Positions 11,596 to 21,570 of a stretch of 64,000 nt of DNA are shown one piece after another. Within the stretch, counting starts at the first letter, position 1. Each line of letters opens with the position of its first letter. The stretch spans positions 93,339 through 157,338 of the forward strand of contig KV425563.1 of assembly GCA_001632425.1 (NCBI GenBank), written 5' to 3'. The DNA comes from Neolentinus lepideus HHB14362 ss-1 (lineage: Eukaryota > Basidiomycota > Agaricomycetes > Gloeophyllales > Gloeophyllaceae). The notes under the pieces were generated by a model. That model was not told the DNA's origin and searched no databases. It saw only the letters and a list, made by a program, of their open reading frames with translations. Made by a program: the position numbers and the translations under genes.

Positions 11596-12433
11596 ATGCC
11601 TGGTACTGGACGCGTCGCAGGCAAGGTCGTCTTAATCACTGGAGCGGGCGCTGGTATCGGTCTCGCCGCCACGAAGCGGTTCCTGGTGGAAGGCGCAAAG
11701 GTCGTGGCTACCGATATCAACTTATCGAAAGCTCAAGAAGACTCGGAGCTTGTTAAAGACGACTTCAAGGAGGCGATAGTTTTCATCCAGGGCGACGTCA
11801 CCAAGGAGGAGGATGTGAAAGCTGGATGTCAACTGGCACTGGATAAGTGGGGGAGGCTTGATGCTGCACTATTGAACGCAGGGTTAGGACACCCGACGCA
11901 GCCCTGGTTGTCGACGGACGTAGGCCTATTAGATAAGATGCTTGCGATCAATGTCAGGGGACGTGAGTCAGCATTATTAACGTCCTCACTGAGAGGCCAT
12001 GGTGTTCACGATATCTCGCACAGCATGGCTGGGCGTCAAGCATTCTGTCGCCGCGATGCTCGCATCGCCTCACAAAGGCAAAGGGGGCTCTATTGTCCTA
12101 ACAGCCTCAGTTGCATCCCTCTACGGCGAGCCCGAGTTCTCGCCTTACAATGCTTCGAAGTGGGCTGTCCGCGGGCTGGGCCTGACGGGCGCCCAGGAGT
12201 TCGGAAAGTACGGCATCCGGGTGAACACCATCCAGCCAGGCGCGACAAGGACGCAGCTTTATAAGGACTCGTTTCCTGAGGAAGTTAAGCAGACAATAAT
12301 GAAGAATACCGCGCTGGGAAGGGTTGCGGAACCCGAGGAAATCGCGAATGTGATGTTGTTTTTGGCCAGTGACGAGTCCAGCTTCATGACGGGGTCGACT
12401 GTTGCGGTGCATGCCGGGCAGCAGCCAACTTAG
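11596..12433 (+). CDS. Classical short-chain dehydrogenase/reductase (SDR)
   Basis: Two exons, 11596-11962 and 12024-12433, with a 61-base intron, giving 258 residues, the standard SDR length. The cofactor motif TGAGAGIG is at 15-22, a downstream acidic position (VVATDINLS) suggests NAD(H) preference, and LLNAG replaces the usual NNAG. The catalytic triad is Ser151 (LTASVAS), Tyr164 and Lys168 (YNASK), with the canonical 13-residue Ser-Tyr spacing. The C-terminal TGS motif is present (FMTGSTVAVHAG). The start was chosen because MPGTGRVAGKVVLITG begins just before the first beta strand; the frame is open further upstream, but that part looks like leader. It is a cytosolic oxidoreductase of unknown substrate. 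The adjacent LINE ends 250 bases upstream. Confidence 0.92.
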
Positions 12434-12828
12434 GATGGAGGGAATAGGGGGAGTAAAATGTATGTAATGTAATGGAATGTGTGGTCATGTATGATCGATT
12501 GGAAAGTATCTGCGATGAATTTCTTTTTCGATCTGAACGCCACCCCACCGCATGAACATGTGCAAACATCATTAAATAATTCTTCCAACTCGGATTCTGT
12601 CATGTCCCTCATCGACTGGACCCTAGTTGCTTAAATTCATCACTGAGCACATCAGAGGCACTGCAATTATTGTGTCGCATACGCATCTGGGAAGTTGACA
12701 ATCTGTTGCTTTCTCCTGCGATGCGTAAGACTGGCGACTCTCTCGACAGTGCGTATTCGTGAACGACAGTCTCCGAAGGTCTTGCTCTCAGGATGTGTTA
12801 TCTAACTAAACTGCCGTATTTATTATCT
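12434..12828. other. Intergenic
   Basis: No gene seen. Small ORFs on the minus strand overlap the SDR end and are shadows. Confidence 0.5.
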
Positions 12829-13457
12829 ATGTCAAGACGTGCATGCGCTGTCCGGCTGTCAGTGGTAGCGTTGGGCTCGAGACAGCGAAGTTCCACAGCG
12901 CTGGAGGAACTTGAAGGGCAAGACTTGTTGAAAAATTCTGGTACGCTCTCTCGTTCTCAGTCGCACTGAACAGCTCTCCTGAACAATTTCTAACAACGCT
13001 GCCATGAACAGAATGGCCATTTCCGATATCGTCCTCTGACTCTATCACCGATCGCAAATCCGTCTTCGAAGGCCATGCTTCTCACCTCCCGTCCATTTCC
13101 CACCTCCCTGCTTTCCTAGGTCACATCACTTCATCGAAGCGAGCGAAGAAGGCGACCCATAGAATGTATGCCTATCGTACTTCTGGATCGAATTTCTCCA
13201 CGGTCTCGACGCCATCTAGCGGTGCGTTTTTGAGCGGACAAGAGGACGACGGCGAAGGTGGAAGCGGCGAGCGTCTTTCTAGGCTGCTGGAGCTTAATGA
13301 CTGTAAAAATGTGGTCGTCGTAGTGTTCCGCTGGTACGGAGGGGTGAAGCTCGGTAGTGACAGGTGGAAGAGAACTAGTGAAGCTGGAAAGGAGGCGCTT
13401 GCGAGGGGCGGCTTCATGAAAGAAAAGGGAAACAAATCGGGAAAGAAGAAGAAATGA
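12829..13457 (+). CDS. IMPACT/UPF0029 domain protein
   Basis: Two exons, 12829-12940 and 13012-13457, with a 71-base intron that carries a CTAAC branch site. They encode 185 residues. The IMPACT core is clear: SITDRKSVFEGHA, THRMYAYRT, DDGEGGSGERLSRLLE, VVVVVFRWYGGVKLGSDRWK. Family members include YIH1/IMPACT, which binds GCN1 and restrains GCN2 signalling. This protein has no RWD domain, so it resembles the shorter stand-alone members. A basic lysine-rich tail ends it (KSGKKKK). The second exon is certain. The short first exon was chosen because its phase, donor and composition all fit, but an alternative first exon is possible. Confidence 0.8.
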
Positions 13458-13904
13458 CCTTTGGGCAGCTCATTTCTGGTTTTGTGACCACTGGAGAGAA
13501 GACTTATGTTACGGCGATCATACCTGGGAGCCGACCAAGCGGCGCCAAACCGGTGTGACTGCAGCTCCATTGCATCCATCATCATGTTCTCTGGTGATTA
13601 CGTATGAGCCCCTGCCAACATCTATGGCTATGCTTGGAACTTCGTGTAAGCCCTATTCAGACATGCCCACTTGTGCATAATCCAAATTACTATGTTTGCG
13701 GATGGTCCGGGTCTACTATTGGCTTCAAATAGGGGCATGCCTTTTGTAATGTCATCAGGAAATCAGTAGAGATCATCATGGGGGAGCGCAATAATTGTTT
13801 GGTCGGCAGGTACGTGGGCCCGACGTTGGACTTCGCTTCTATTCGCGTCCGGTCTGTGGCTATCGGTGCCGACCTTCATACAAGTCTACATTGATCTAGC
13901 CTTC
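13458..13904. other. Intergenic
   Basis: No gene or repeat recognised before the duplicated block that begins at about 13905. Confidence 0.45.
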
Positions 13905-14390
13905 TGTGCAGGGCTGAAATGACTGAATAAGCCAGGGACTTTTGTATATCGGCAGTCGGCAGTCTCAATATTCCGTGGACTGCAGTGAAATCTATGAAAG
14001 GACGAACCGGTCATGCGGCACAGCGTATGTGGTGTACCTTGTATTAAATCGTCACATATACTTTATACTGACCGCCCAATGGCAGGTACTCGTAATGCGA
14101 AACGCCACCGTGCTGCCAATCATTGCAGTTACGCGACATTGTTCGGGTAGAATTACACCGCAGTTCCTCCGCAAATGCCGTGATGACTACAAGACGTAGA
14201 CGGTAGTGTGCTTACGTCTGGTGGGCCTTTGACTACTGGCACCTTCAGTGTAGACGTCTTTCCGTGAATCACCTGGGACATGGGCCCACTTCCATTCGAC
14301 GGCGTCCTACGCAGACATCTCTCAGGCTGTCACTAGACTAGGGAGCTTTCTGTGAGTACATTGCATCACCTGTGGCATTGTCTCGATGCC

Positions 14391-14398
14391 TATATAAG
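14391..14398 (+). promoter_or_regulatory. TATA box of cytolysin copy A
   Basis: TATATAAG, 88 bases before the ATG at 14479, inside a block (GTCTCGATGCC before it, GCGGTAGTATCGTCC after it) conserved in unit B. Confidence 0.6.
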
Positions 14399-14478
14399 CG
14401 CGGTAGTATCGTCCAACCTTCTTACCACCACCACATCTCGTCTATTTCCTGCTTTCTGCAAAGCAATCAGTCTTCATC

Positions 14479-15225
14479 ATGTCTACACCTATTGCCATTT
14501 CCAATGGTCGTGGATTCCTATGCATCATCTCTGAAAAGGTTGGTTCATGGGTGTATATTACACCGCGGCTGTTTGTGACGAGCTTTTGTAGCTGCCGGAG
14601 GACCTCATACCCACCAGCATCCAAGTCTTGAAGTTTTGTGATATTTACGTCAAGACACACGAAGACCCGGCACAGAAGTATTTTGACTGGGCAGAATACC
14701 TCAAAGCTGTGAACGGCTACAATGGTAGGTCGCTCCGCGTCAGCCTTCACTTATCCTTCCATGACCTCTGGCATGACAGGTGATGAACTAGCCCTCGAAA
14801 AATACAAGACCACTGTCATCAACCAGTCTGAAGCGACTGTGGCGACTATGGTTGAAAAGATTGTCACCGACTTGAAGGACACCCTCGGCATCTCGATGAG
14901 CGAGAGTGAGATCGCCATGCTCAAGGCCAACATCGAGAGGACGTTCACGAACCTGAAGATGGTTAAAGAATACGGTTGGGCGGACTTCTCCAAGTCTGCC
15001 CACCGGAGTTCATCCTGGGAGTATCGCATGCTGGTGGTCTTCCCGAACCCGGACTTGCAGAACTATTTCTATAGCGCAGTCACGACGATCAAGCTTGAGG
15101 CGGACATACAAGAGGAGTCGGTATGGTGGGGACTCTCGAGCAGCACATCAAAGAATTTCTCAGCTCACATTGACACGGCGGAGCTCGTCGTCAAGAAGGG
15201 CTTCAGAGCCCCGACCAGCGCATAG
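14479..15225 (+). CDS. Cyt-like pore-forming cytolysin family protein, copy A
   Basis: Three exons, 14479-14538, 14592-14724 and 14780-15225 (introns 53 and 55 bases), 212 residues, intact. The fold family is that of Bacillus Cyt delta-endotoxins and the mushroom volvatoxin A2: a single alpha/beta domain that binds membranes and assembles pores. Evidence is the short conserved ERTFTNLK segment after a long amphipathic helix and the strand-rich C-terminal half (SSWEYRMLVVFPNPD, TTIKLEADIQEES). There is no signal peptide, as is usual for fungal relatives. Two more copies lie nearby (16417 and 20833). The stop codon is directly followed by a 58-base GT..AG intron (15226-15283) that is also present in copy B. 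Target and biological role are unknown; defence against animals or other fungi is an inference. Confidence 0.8.
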
Positions 15226-15489
15226 GTGAGCTATGCCCGCTTCTTTCGTATGTAAAGAATCCTGATTTAACGTCATGTTTCAGACCGCTGTCGACGAAGG
15301 AATGGCTGTCATGTAATTCTACTCTTGTCGCAGTACAGTACTAGCTGCAAATTTGCTTACTTCTGCGACGAGTCAGACATTAATGCCAATTGATTTTGGA
15401 CTAAAGTAGTATTCTCTGCTCGCCTCTCAGACTCGAATGCTGGCGATTCTGGATAGGGCAACGACGATCAGTACCGCAGGCTGCTTGAC

Positions 15490-15857
15490 GCCTCCAGAGA
15501 CCGTTGGTGAATGCTCGGTTAGGTGGAAACTCGACATGTCCGAAGAAATCCGATCTGTACCCTCTCGCACGGTGGACGACAAGTTCCAGCACTGAATTCC
15601 TGGATGGTGTCGACAATATATCTCGTGCATACGGGTGAATATAGATACAGAGAGTAGTTCAAACAAGCTGGTCCTGTCTAACCAAGCGTTAACAGGACCA
15701 CTACATTGACCATGATCGCGTCCTAAGGAGCTTTAAGTATGTTACTGTCTTACCTGTAACCTGATGCATTTGTGGCGTGGCGATTGCTTAGAGATACCCG
15801 AAGTGATCCCTGCGGATGAGCCAAGGACTCAGAATCAGAGGCGAGAAGCCGCTAGCA
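15490..15857. other. Spacer between duplicated units, with a dispersed repeat
   Basis: Segment 15522-15603 (GGTGGAAACTCGACATGTCC, then CGAAGAAATCCGAT) is closely similar to 19632-19734. No gene seen. Confidence 0.5.
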
Positions 15858-16335
15858 TGTGCAGGGCTGAGATGACTGGATGAGCCAGGGACTTTTGTAT
15901 GTCGGCAGTCGACAGTCTTACATATTCCGTGGACTGCAGTGAAATCAATGGAAGGACGAACCGGTCATGTGGCACAGCGTATGTGGTGTACTTTGTATTC
16001 AATCGCCACATATACTTTATATTAACTGTCCAATGGCAGATACTCATAATGCAAAATGCCACCATGCTGCTAATTATTGCAGTTATGCGACATTGTTCGG
16101 GTAGAACTACACCGCATCTCCGCAGATGCCGGGATGACTGCAAGACGTAGACGGTAGTGTGCTTACGTCTAGTAGGCCTTTTGCCACTCACACCCCTGGT
16201 GTAGACGTCTTTCAGTGGATCACATGGGACATAGACTCACTTCCATTCGACAGCGTTCTACGCAGACATCTCTCAGACTGACATTGGAATGGGGAGGTGA
16301 GTAAATTACATCACCTGTGGCATTGTCTCGATGCC

Positions 16336-16343
16336 TATATAAG
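16336..16343 (+). promoter_or_regulatory. TATA box of cytolysin copy B
   Basis: TATATAAG, 81 bases before the ATG at 16417, in the same conserved context as in unit A, so the promoter appears preserved although the coding sequence is broken. Confidence 0.55.
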
Positions 16344-16416
16344 CGCGGTAGTATCGTCCCACCTTCTGACCACCGTCGTCTATTCTCTGGTTTCTGCAAA
16401 GTAATCAGTCTTCATC

Positions 16417-17156
16417 ATGTCTAAACCCATTACCATTTCCAATGGGCCTGGGTTCCTATGCATCATCTCCGACGAGGTTGGTTCACGGGTGTATACTGCG
16501 CTGTGGTTGTTTGTGACGAGTTTTCGCAGTTGTCGGAGGACATCATCCCCATCAGCATTCAAGTCGTGAAGTTTTGTGATCTTTACGTCAAGACACACGA
16601 AGAATCGGGGCAGAAATATTTTGACTCGCAAGGCTTCCTCAAAGCCTTGAGCGACTGTAGGTCCATCCGCGTCAGCCTAAACTTATCCTTCCTTGATCCA
16701 CGGCACGATAGGCGACGACATAACCTTCGACAAATACAAGACCAGCGTCATGAACCAGTCTGAAGCGACTGTGGTGACTATGGTTGACAAGATTGTCACC
16801 TTCCTGAAGGACTCCTCAGTGTCTCGATGAGCGAGAGTGCCATCGCCATGCTCAGGGCTAACATCGAGTGGACGTTCACGAACCTGAATATGGTTAAAGA
16901 ATATTGCTGGGCGGACTTTGCCAAGTCTGCCCACGGGAGCTCGTCCTGGGAGTATCGCATGGCGGTGGTCTTCCCGAACCCGGACTTGCCACACCACTTC
17001 TATGGCGCGGTCACGACGATCAAGCTCGAGGCGAACATTCAGGAGGAGTCAGGCTGGTGGGGACTCTCGAGCAGCACGTCAAAGAATTTCTCAGCTCACA
17101 TTGACGTGTTGGAGCTCGTCGTCGAGAAGGGCTTCAGAGCCCCGACCAGCGCCTGA
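16417..17156 (+). pseudogene. Cyt-like cytolysin family, copy B, frameshifted
   Basis: Exons homologous to copy A lie at 16417-16476, 16530-16656 and 16712-17156. In exon 3 the copy has one base fewer than copy A within about 16811-16822, and a TGA follows at 16828-16830, removing the C-terminal half. The downstream part remains open in a shifted frame to 17156 and is still similar to copy A, so the break is recent. A 3' intron (17157-17214) matches the one after copy A. A sequencing error is the alternative explanation. Confidence 0.8.
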
Positions 17157-17415
17157 GTGAGCTAGCCCCGCTTCTTTCGTATGTAAAGAATCCTGATTTA
17201 ACGTCATGTTTCAGACCGCTGTCGACGAAGGAATGGCTGAGACGTAATTCTACTCTTGTCGCAGTGGAGTGCTAGCTGCAAATTTGCTTACTTTTGCGAC
17301 GAGTCAGAAACGCCAATTGATAATGAACCAACGTGGTAGTCTCTGCTGGCCTCTCAGACTCGAATGCTGCGATTCTGGATAGGGTTACTGACGATCAGTG
17401 CCGCAGGCTGCTTGA

Positions 17416-17679
17416 CTCCAACCGTGAGAGACCGTCGTGGCAATCCTGAATGAGTTAACGGGAGATGCCGGAGGACGATGATTCGTCCGCATCAACCGCG
17501 GCGGTGAGTAGCGATATTATCCTTGCCCCCGCTGAAATGCTGGTGCTAAGCGGGATATATAAAAAACAACAAATAAATACATGCTGATACGTAGCACTAC
17601 AAACGGTACAACTCAGATATGGATGTGCTTGCCTGATGAGTAACTTGCGCGCCGGCTACTAGTTCGTCAGTCTTATCAT
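17416..17679. other. Intergenic
   Basis: 3' flank shared by the duplication and the convergent CoA-transferase. Nothing recognised. Confidence 0.4.
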
Positions 17680-19483
17680 TTATGGGAACTCAGACCCAAC
17701 AACACCATCTCCCTTCAAACGACCAAGCTCCCCTGAGCTCAGTCCGAGTTCCCCTAACAGGATTTCCTCATTATGCTCCCCAAGCTCCGGTCCAGCCCAC
17801 CGAGTTCTCGCTTCCGAGCCGTCGAGTACAGGAACTACCTTGGGCATCTTCACGTACCATCCCGACTCCTCATTAGGCGAGGCAGCAACTTTCTTCTCCA
17901 CGTCATCACCATCAATCCAGCGATCTCCTTTCTCGTACGACGCGACTCCACTCGTTCGCGCTGTCCTTCCCTTGACCCAGACATCCTCCACGAAGCCTCT
18001 CTCCCGCACCTGCACATTCTCCACAATCTCCCTTACGCTATTTACCCTCCCGGTAGGTACACTCGCCTCGCGCAGCACCGCCTCGACATCCTCCACGCTG
18101 CGCTGGCTCGTCCACTCCGAGATAGCTTTCTCGATCTTCGCCTGCCGTGCGACACGGTGGTGGTTGTGCTTGAAGTCCGGGCTAATGAGATCCTCGCGGG
18201 CCATCGCGCGCATGAGCCGCGCGTAGATGGAATCGCCGTTTGCGCCGATAATTATGTACGTTGGAACGGAGGGCGCGGAGGGGGACGGGAGGCAGGGGTA
18301 GGCGTTTGTCGGGACGATGCCTGTCAGGGAGGAGCCTGATGGGCCGCGGATCTGTATCTTATATTCAGACAGATAAGAAATAAATAGGACGTTTGTACTG
18401 ACTTTGCCCTTGCGATCATACTCGGGAATAACACCTTCCATCAAATTTAGCATACTAGTGCAATGTTTGAGTACACACATTTTCGCGTGACGTCCATAAC
18501 AACTCGCCTTTCCATGATGCTCACGTCCACGGTCTGCCCTTTCCCTAACTTGCCTCTCTGCAACAGCGCTAGGACCTGCACGTATAACCTCGAATCAACA
18601 AACGAGTTCCACTTGAACAAGTTGTGGTGCTCACAGTACCAAACGCTGCGTGCAACCCGGCCACCGAATCACCTAGACTCATGTTAGGCCGGACGGGCGG
18701 GCCATCCAGTGTGCCGTTCTCGTTTGGAAACCCGTTGATGTACCTGAATCCTGACTCGGCTTCGCATACGGATGCATACCCAGGACGTGAGGCCCAAGGG
18801 CCTGTCTGGCCGTACCCACTTACCCGCGTGAAGATGAGGGAAGGATTGTGCGAGTGGAGAGAGGCGGGACCGAGGGACCACTTTTCGAGTGCTGCATAGG
18901 GGGGAGATGACGATGGAAAATGAGGTTGGACAGGACGAGACTAGCTTACTGCCAGGCTTGAAGTTCTCGAGGATCACGTCGCATTTGAGAGCGAGTTTTC
19001 GGACAAGGCTGAGGGAATATTCGTAGGTGCAGCTCTACCCATTGGTACACAGAGTTCAGACTCACTCTCGACCATTTTCGTTCCTCATATCAATTGTCAC
19101 GCTCTTCTTGTTTCGACCAATACTTCTCCACCATGGACTCGTCCCGTCCACGTCGAGTTCTCTCCATAATCGCAGGGGGTCACCGGTCTTTGGAGGTTCG
19201 ATTTTGATCACTTCAGCGCCATAATGACTAGTCGCAATGTTAGGTGCTAGTGTCGGACATAGAATGCGAGACTTACGCTAGAAGTTGTCCTGCGAACGGT
19301 CCTGCGATGAGTTGACCTAGTTCGAGAACACGAATTCCCGAGAGTGGGAGATTGGTGGTAGATTCAGATGACGATGCGAAGCTTGGTGTCTCGATTTCAA
19401 TCACAAGTGCCGAAAGAACAGGAAAGAAACAAATCCGCGGAACATACAAAAGTTTGAAGTCTGGTACCTAGGCTACTCACCAT
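17680..19483 (-). CDS. Type III (CaiB/BaiF) CoA-transferase, SUGCT-like
   Basis: Eight exons from 19483 down: 19483-19448, 19389-19277, 19227-19066, 19018-18960, 18891-18635, 18575-18508, 18454-18403, 18351-17680, giving 472 residues in frame. Core motifs are GIRVLELGQLIAGPFAGQLLA, IKIEPPKTGDPLR, RNKKSVTIDM, CDVILENFKPG, RVSGYGQTGPWA, and RPNMSLGDS, where Asp198 is the expected catalytic acid that forms the glutamyl/aspartyl-CoA intermediate. The closest known members are succinate-hydroxymethylglutarate CoA-transferases. The first 30 residues (MVSSLGTRLQTFTPSFASSS) are basic, hydroxylated and acid-free, as in a mitochondrial presequence. The intron at 18507-18455 begins GC instead of GT (AG then GCGAGT). 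The intron at 18402-18352 is a multiple of three and stop-free. Function is by family; the substrate is not certain. Confidence 0.93.
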
Positions 19484-20758
19484 CTGGTCCAGCTTGCTAC
19501 TACCTCTCTATGCCCCCAAGACTTGTGAATTCGATGTATCATCGCATATGTCTTTCAACCTCGACGGTGAAAGACGTGCTGCAACGCCAGCGATATGGAT
19601 GGACTTTAAGAGCTCGGCGGTGAACGTCATGGGTGGAAATTCGACACGTCCGAAGAAATCCGATGGTTTATACTTGGTCTATACCTCACGCAAATCTCGC
19701 AAAGATAAAAAGTTCCAGCACCAGTGAATTCCTTGATGTCCGCGCTCGTCGGGTCATCCTGGTACTAGCGGCCGCTTGAAGGGCGAGGCCGATAATTTCC
19801 CGTAACATTGATGAATATTATCAGCTGAATCCAAGCTGAATCTGAACGTATCCGCTGCTTTTACTCTGCGTTCTCATGAACTGACGACTGACGCGCCTGA
19901 TTCCTTACGCTGTCGCCACTATACTTCAGAAGACTCGGAGTCGGATATGGTCTTGCACAAGAAGGCATCAACTTCCAAGGTAGAAGTATCGAAGCCGTAA
20001 TTGAACAACGTGCAGCTCAATTTACAGGATTCAAGCTTCGCCTCACTACTGAGTCACCTTGTTATCTAGTGAGCTCGCGGTATAACCTGCCATCTCAATT
20101 ATGTAATTGGTGAGGTTCCATCCTTACTATCAATGGCATCGTGATACAAATTAATGATAATGATGAACGATACTCGGATCGTCTACGGGACCGATGGTGC
20201 AAGTTGGCCGCAAATGTCAATGTGATGTGAAGGGACTTGGAGAAGCATCTGCAATTTGAATAAGGCAGTCATCTGTCTATACATCCCTTCGAGTTCATAG
20301 ACCACAAGGCCTCTTCCTGTGACAACGGACTCACGTGCGTGTTTTCTATGGGCATGTTTCTCGTCTTATACCGACTATAGTCATTGCGTACATGACCTCA
20401 GATGTGCCATTAATGATCAACAAGCCTCTGCTCTATCCGCTGCCCAAACACGGAGTAGATCTATCTTATCTGGTATGAACAATCTCATCTGATTATCTCG
20501 TCATACAGCTGGCAGCTGCCTACATGAGCTTGAGAACATCAAATCCTAGTATACCAGGATCTGCTATGGCATCTGCAGGATGTAGTAACCTGTCGACCCT
20601 AGACCTCTCTATATCCGAGGAGACGGAGACACGTAATACCACAGATGTTAGACAAGCTTCCCAGAAGTGTCACTTAAGCTTTCATCTACTTGTCGGGATG
20701 TGATCTCTCCATCGATTCACGTTGGGTACTTGTTCCATGATCCTGTCCCTCGCCGTGG
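19484..20758. other. Intergenic, 1.3 kb
   Basis: Holds the second copy (19632-19734) of the repeat seen at 15522-15603. ORFs here match nothing. It separates the divergently transcribed CoA-transferase and cytolysin copy C, so it must contain both promoters. Confidence 0.45.
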
Positions 20759-20764
20759 TATAAG
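20759..20764 (+). promoter_or_regulatory. Probable TATA element of cytolysin copy C
   Basis: TATAAG, 74 bases before the ATG at 20833, at about the same distance as in copies A and B. The flanks are not conserved with them. Confidence 0.4.
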
Positions 20765-20832
20765 ATGAAGGATTCACGGGCTACACCACCAACAAATCCC
20801 GATTGCTGCCCAGGCTTACATCATCATTCACG

Positions 20833-21570
20833 ATGTCTGACGATGGTGAGTTCATTCTTTCGCCGGTGCGCTGGACGTCGAAATTCATGTGATTTCGTGC
20901 CTTGTAGCTACTCGATTCGACAGCTTCTCTAAGTTGCCAGAGGCCCTCGTGCCCTCTAGTATCCAGGTTATGAAGTTTTCCAGTCACTTCGTTCATGTCG
21001 GCAATGGTACGAATGATAACTACTTCAACTGGGGAGCCTTCCAGAAAGCGGTCAGTGACTACAAAGGTCAGTCTCTCTGCTTTAACTCTCCTTGCAGTCC
21101 TGCTGATGACCAGCACAATGGAAGGCGACAATCTTACATTCGATAAGTTCAAAAGCAACAAAATCAACCAGTCCGAGTCGACGGTGAAGGTTATGGTCGA
21201 CAAAATTGTCGCCTTCCTACGCGACGTACTGTCGATCCTGCTTCCCGAGAGCGAGATCCTCGCGCTCGCTGCGACCATCGAAAGCACGTTCACGAACCTT
21301 AAGAGCGCGCAGTCGAATGGGTGGGCGGACTTCTCAAAGTCCAAGTCGGGCGAAAACTCGTCGTGGGAGTACCGCGTGCTCTTTGCGTTCCCAAATCCGG
21401 ACTTGCCGAATTTTTTCTATAGCTTGGTCACGACGATCAAGCTGGAAGCAAACATTAAGGAAGAGTCATCGTGGTGGGGGTTGGTTGGGAGCTCTTCTAG
21501 GAACTTTTCGGCCCAGATTGATGCCATGGAACTCGTGGTGCTGAAGGGCTTCAAGGATCCAATCAACTGA
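20833..21570 (+). CDS. Cyt-like pore-forming cytolysin family protein, copy C
   Basis: Three exons, 20833-20845, 20908-21066, 21125-21570, encoding 205 residues. Exon 3 is 446 bases, exactly as in copy A. It shares the hallmarks of the family (TFTNLK, SSWEYRVLFAFPNPD, TTIKLEANIKEES, WWGL). The first exon encodes only four residues, and the N-terminus differs completely from copies A and B, whose first exon encodes 20 residues. It is diverged from A and B, so it is an older duplicate. No signal peptide. It lies 3.6 kb from copy B, on the other side of the CoA-transferase gene. Role unknown. Confidence 0.8.

Larger units (their letters stand above)
13905..15489 (+). repeat. Tandem segmental duplication, unit A
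   Basis: About 1.58 kb, from TGTGCAGGGCTG to CAGGCTGCTTGAC. It is clearly homologous to 15858-17415 across promoter, gene and 3' flank, with scattered substitutions and small indels. It carries the intact cytolysin copy A. Confidence 0.9.
15858..17415 (+). repeat. Tandem segmental duplication, unit B
   Basis: Second copy of unit A, offset by about 1940-1950 bases, same orientation. It carries the broken cytolysin copy B. Confidence 0.9.

Noticed and set aside
13172..13585. 137-codon minus-strand ORF rich in Phe, Ser and Pro
   Set aside because: Antisense shadow of the IMPACT-domain exon.
17773..18339. 188-codon plus-strand ORF
   Set aside because: Antisense to the last exon of the CoA-transferase, which has clear family motifs.
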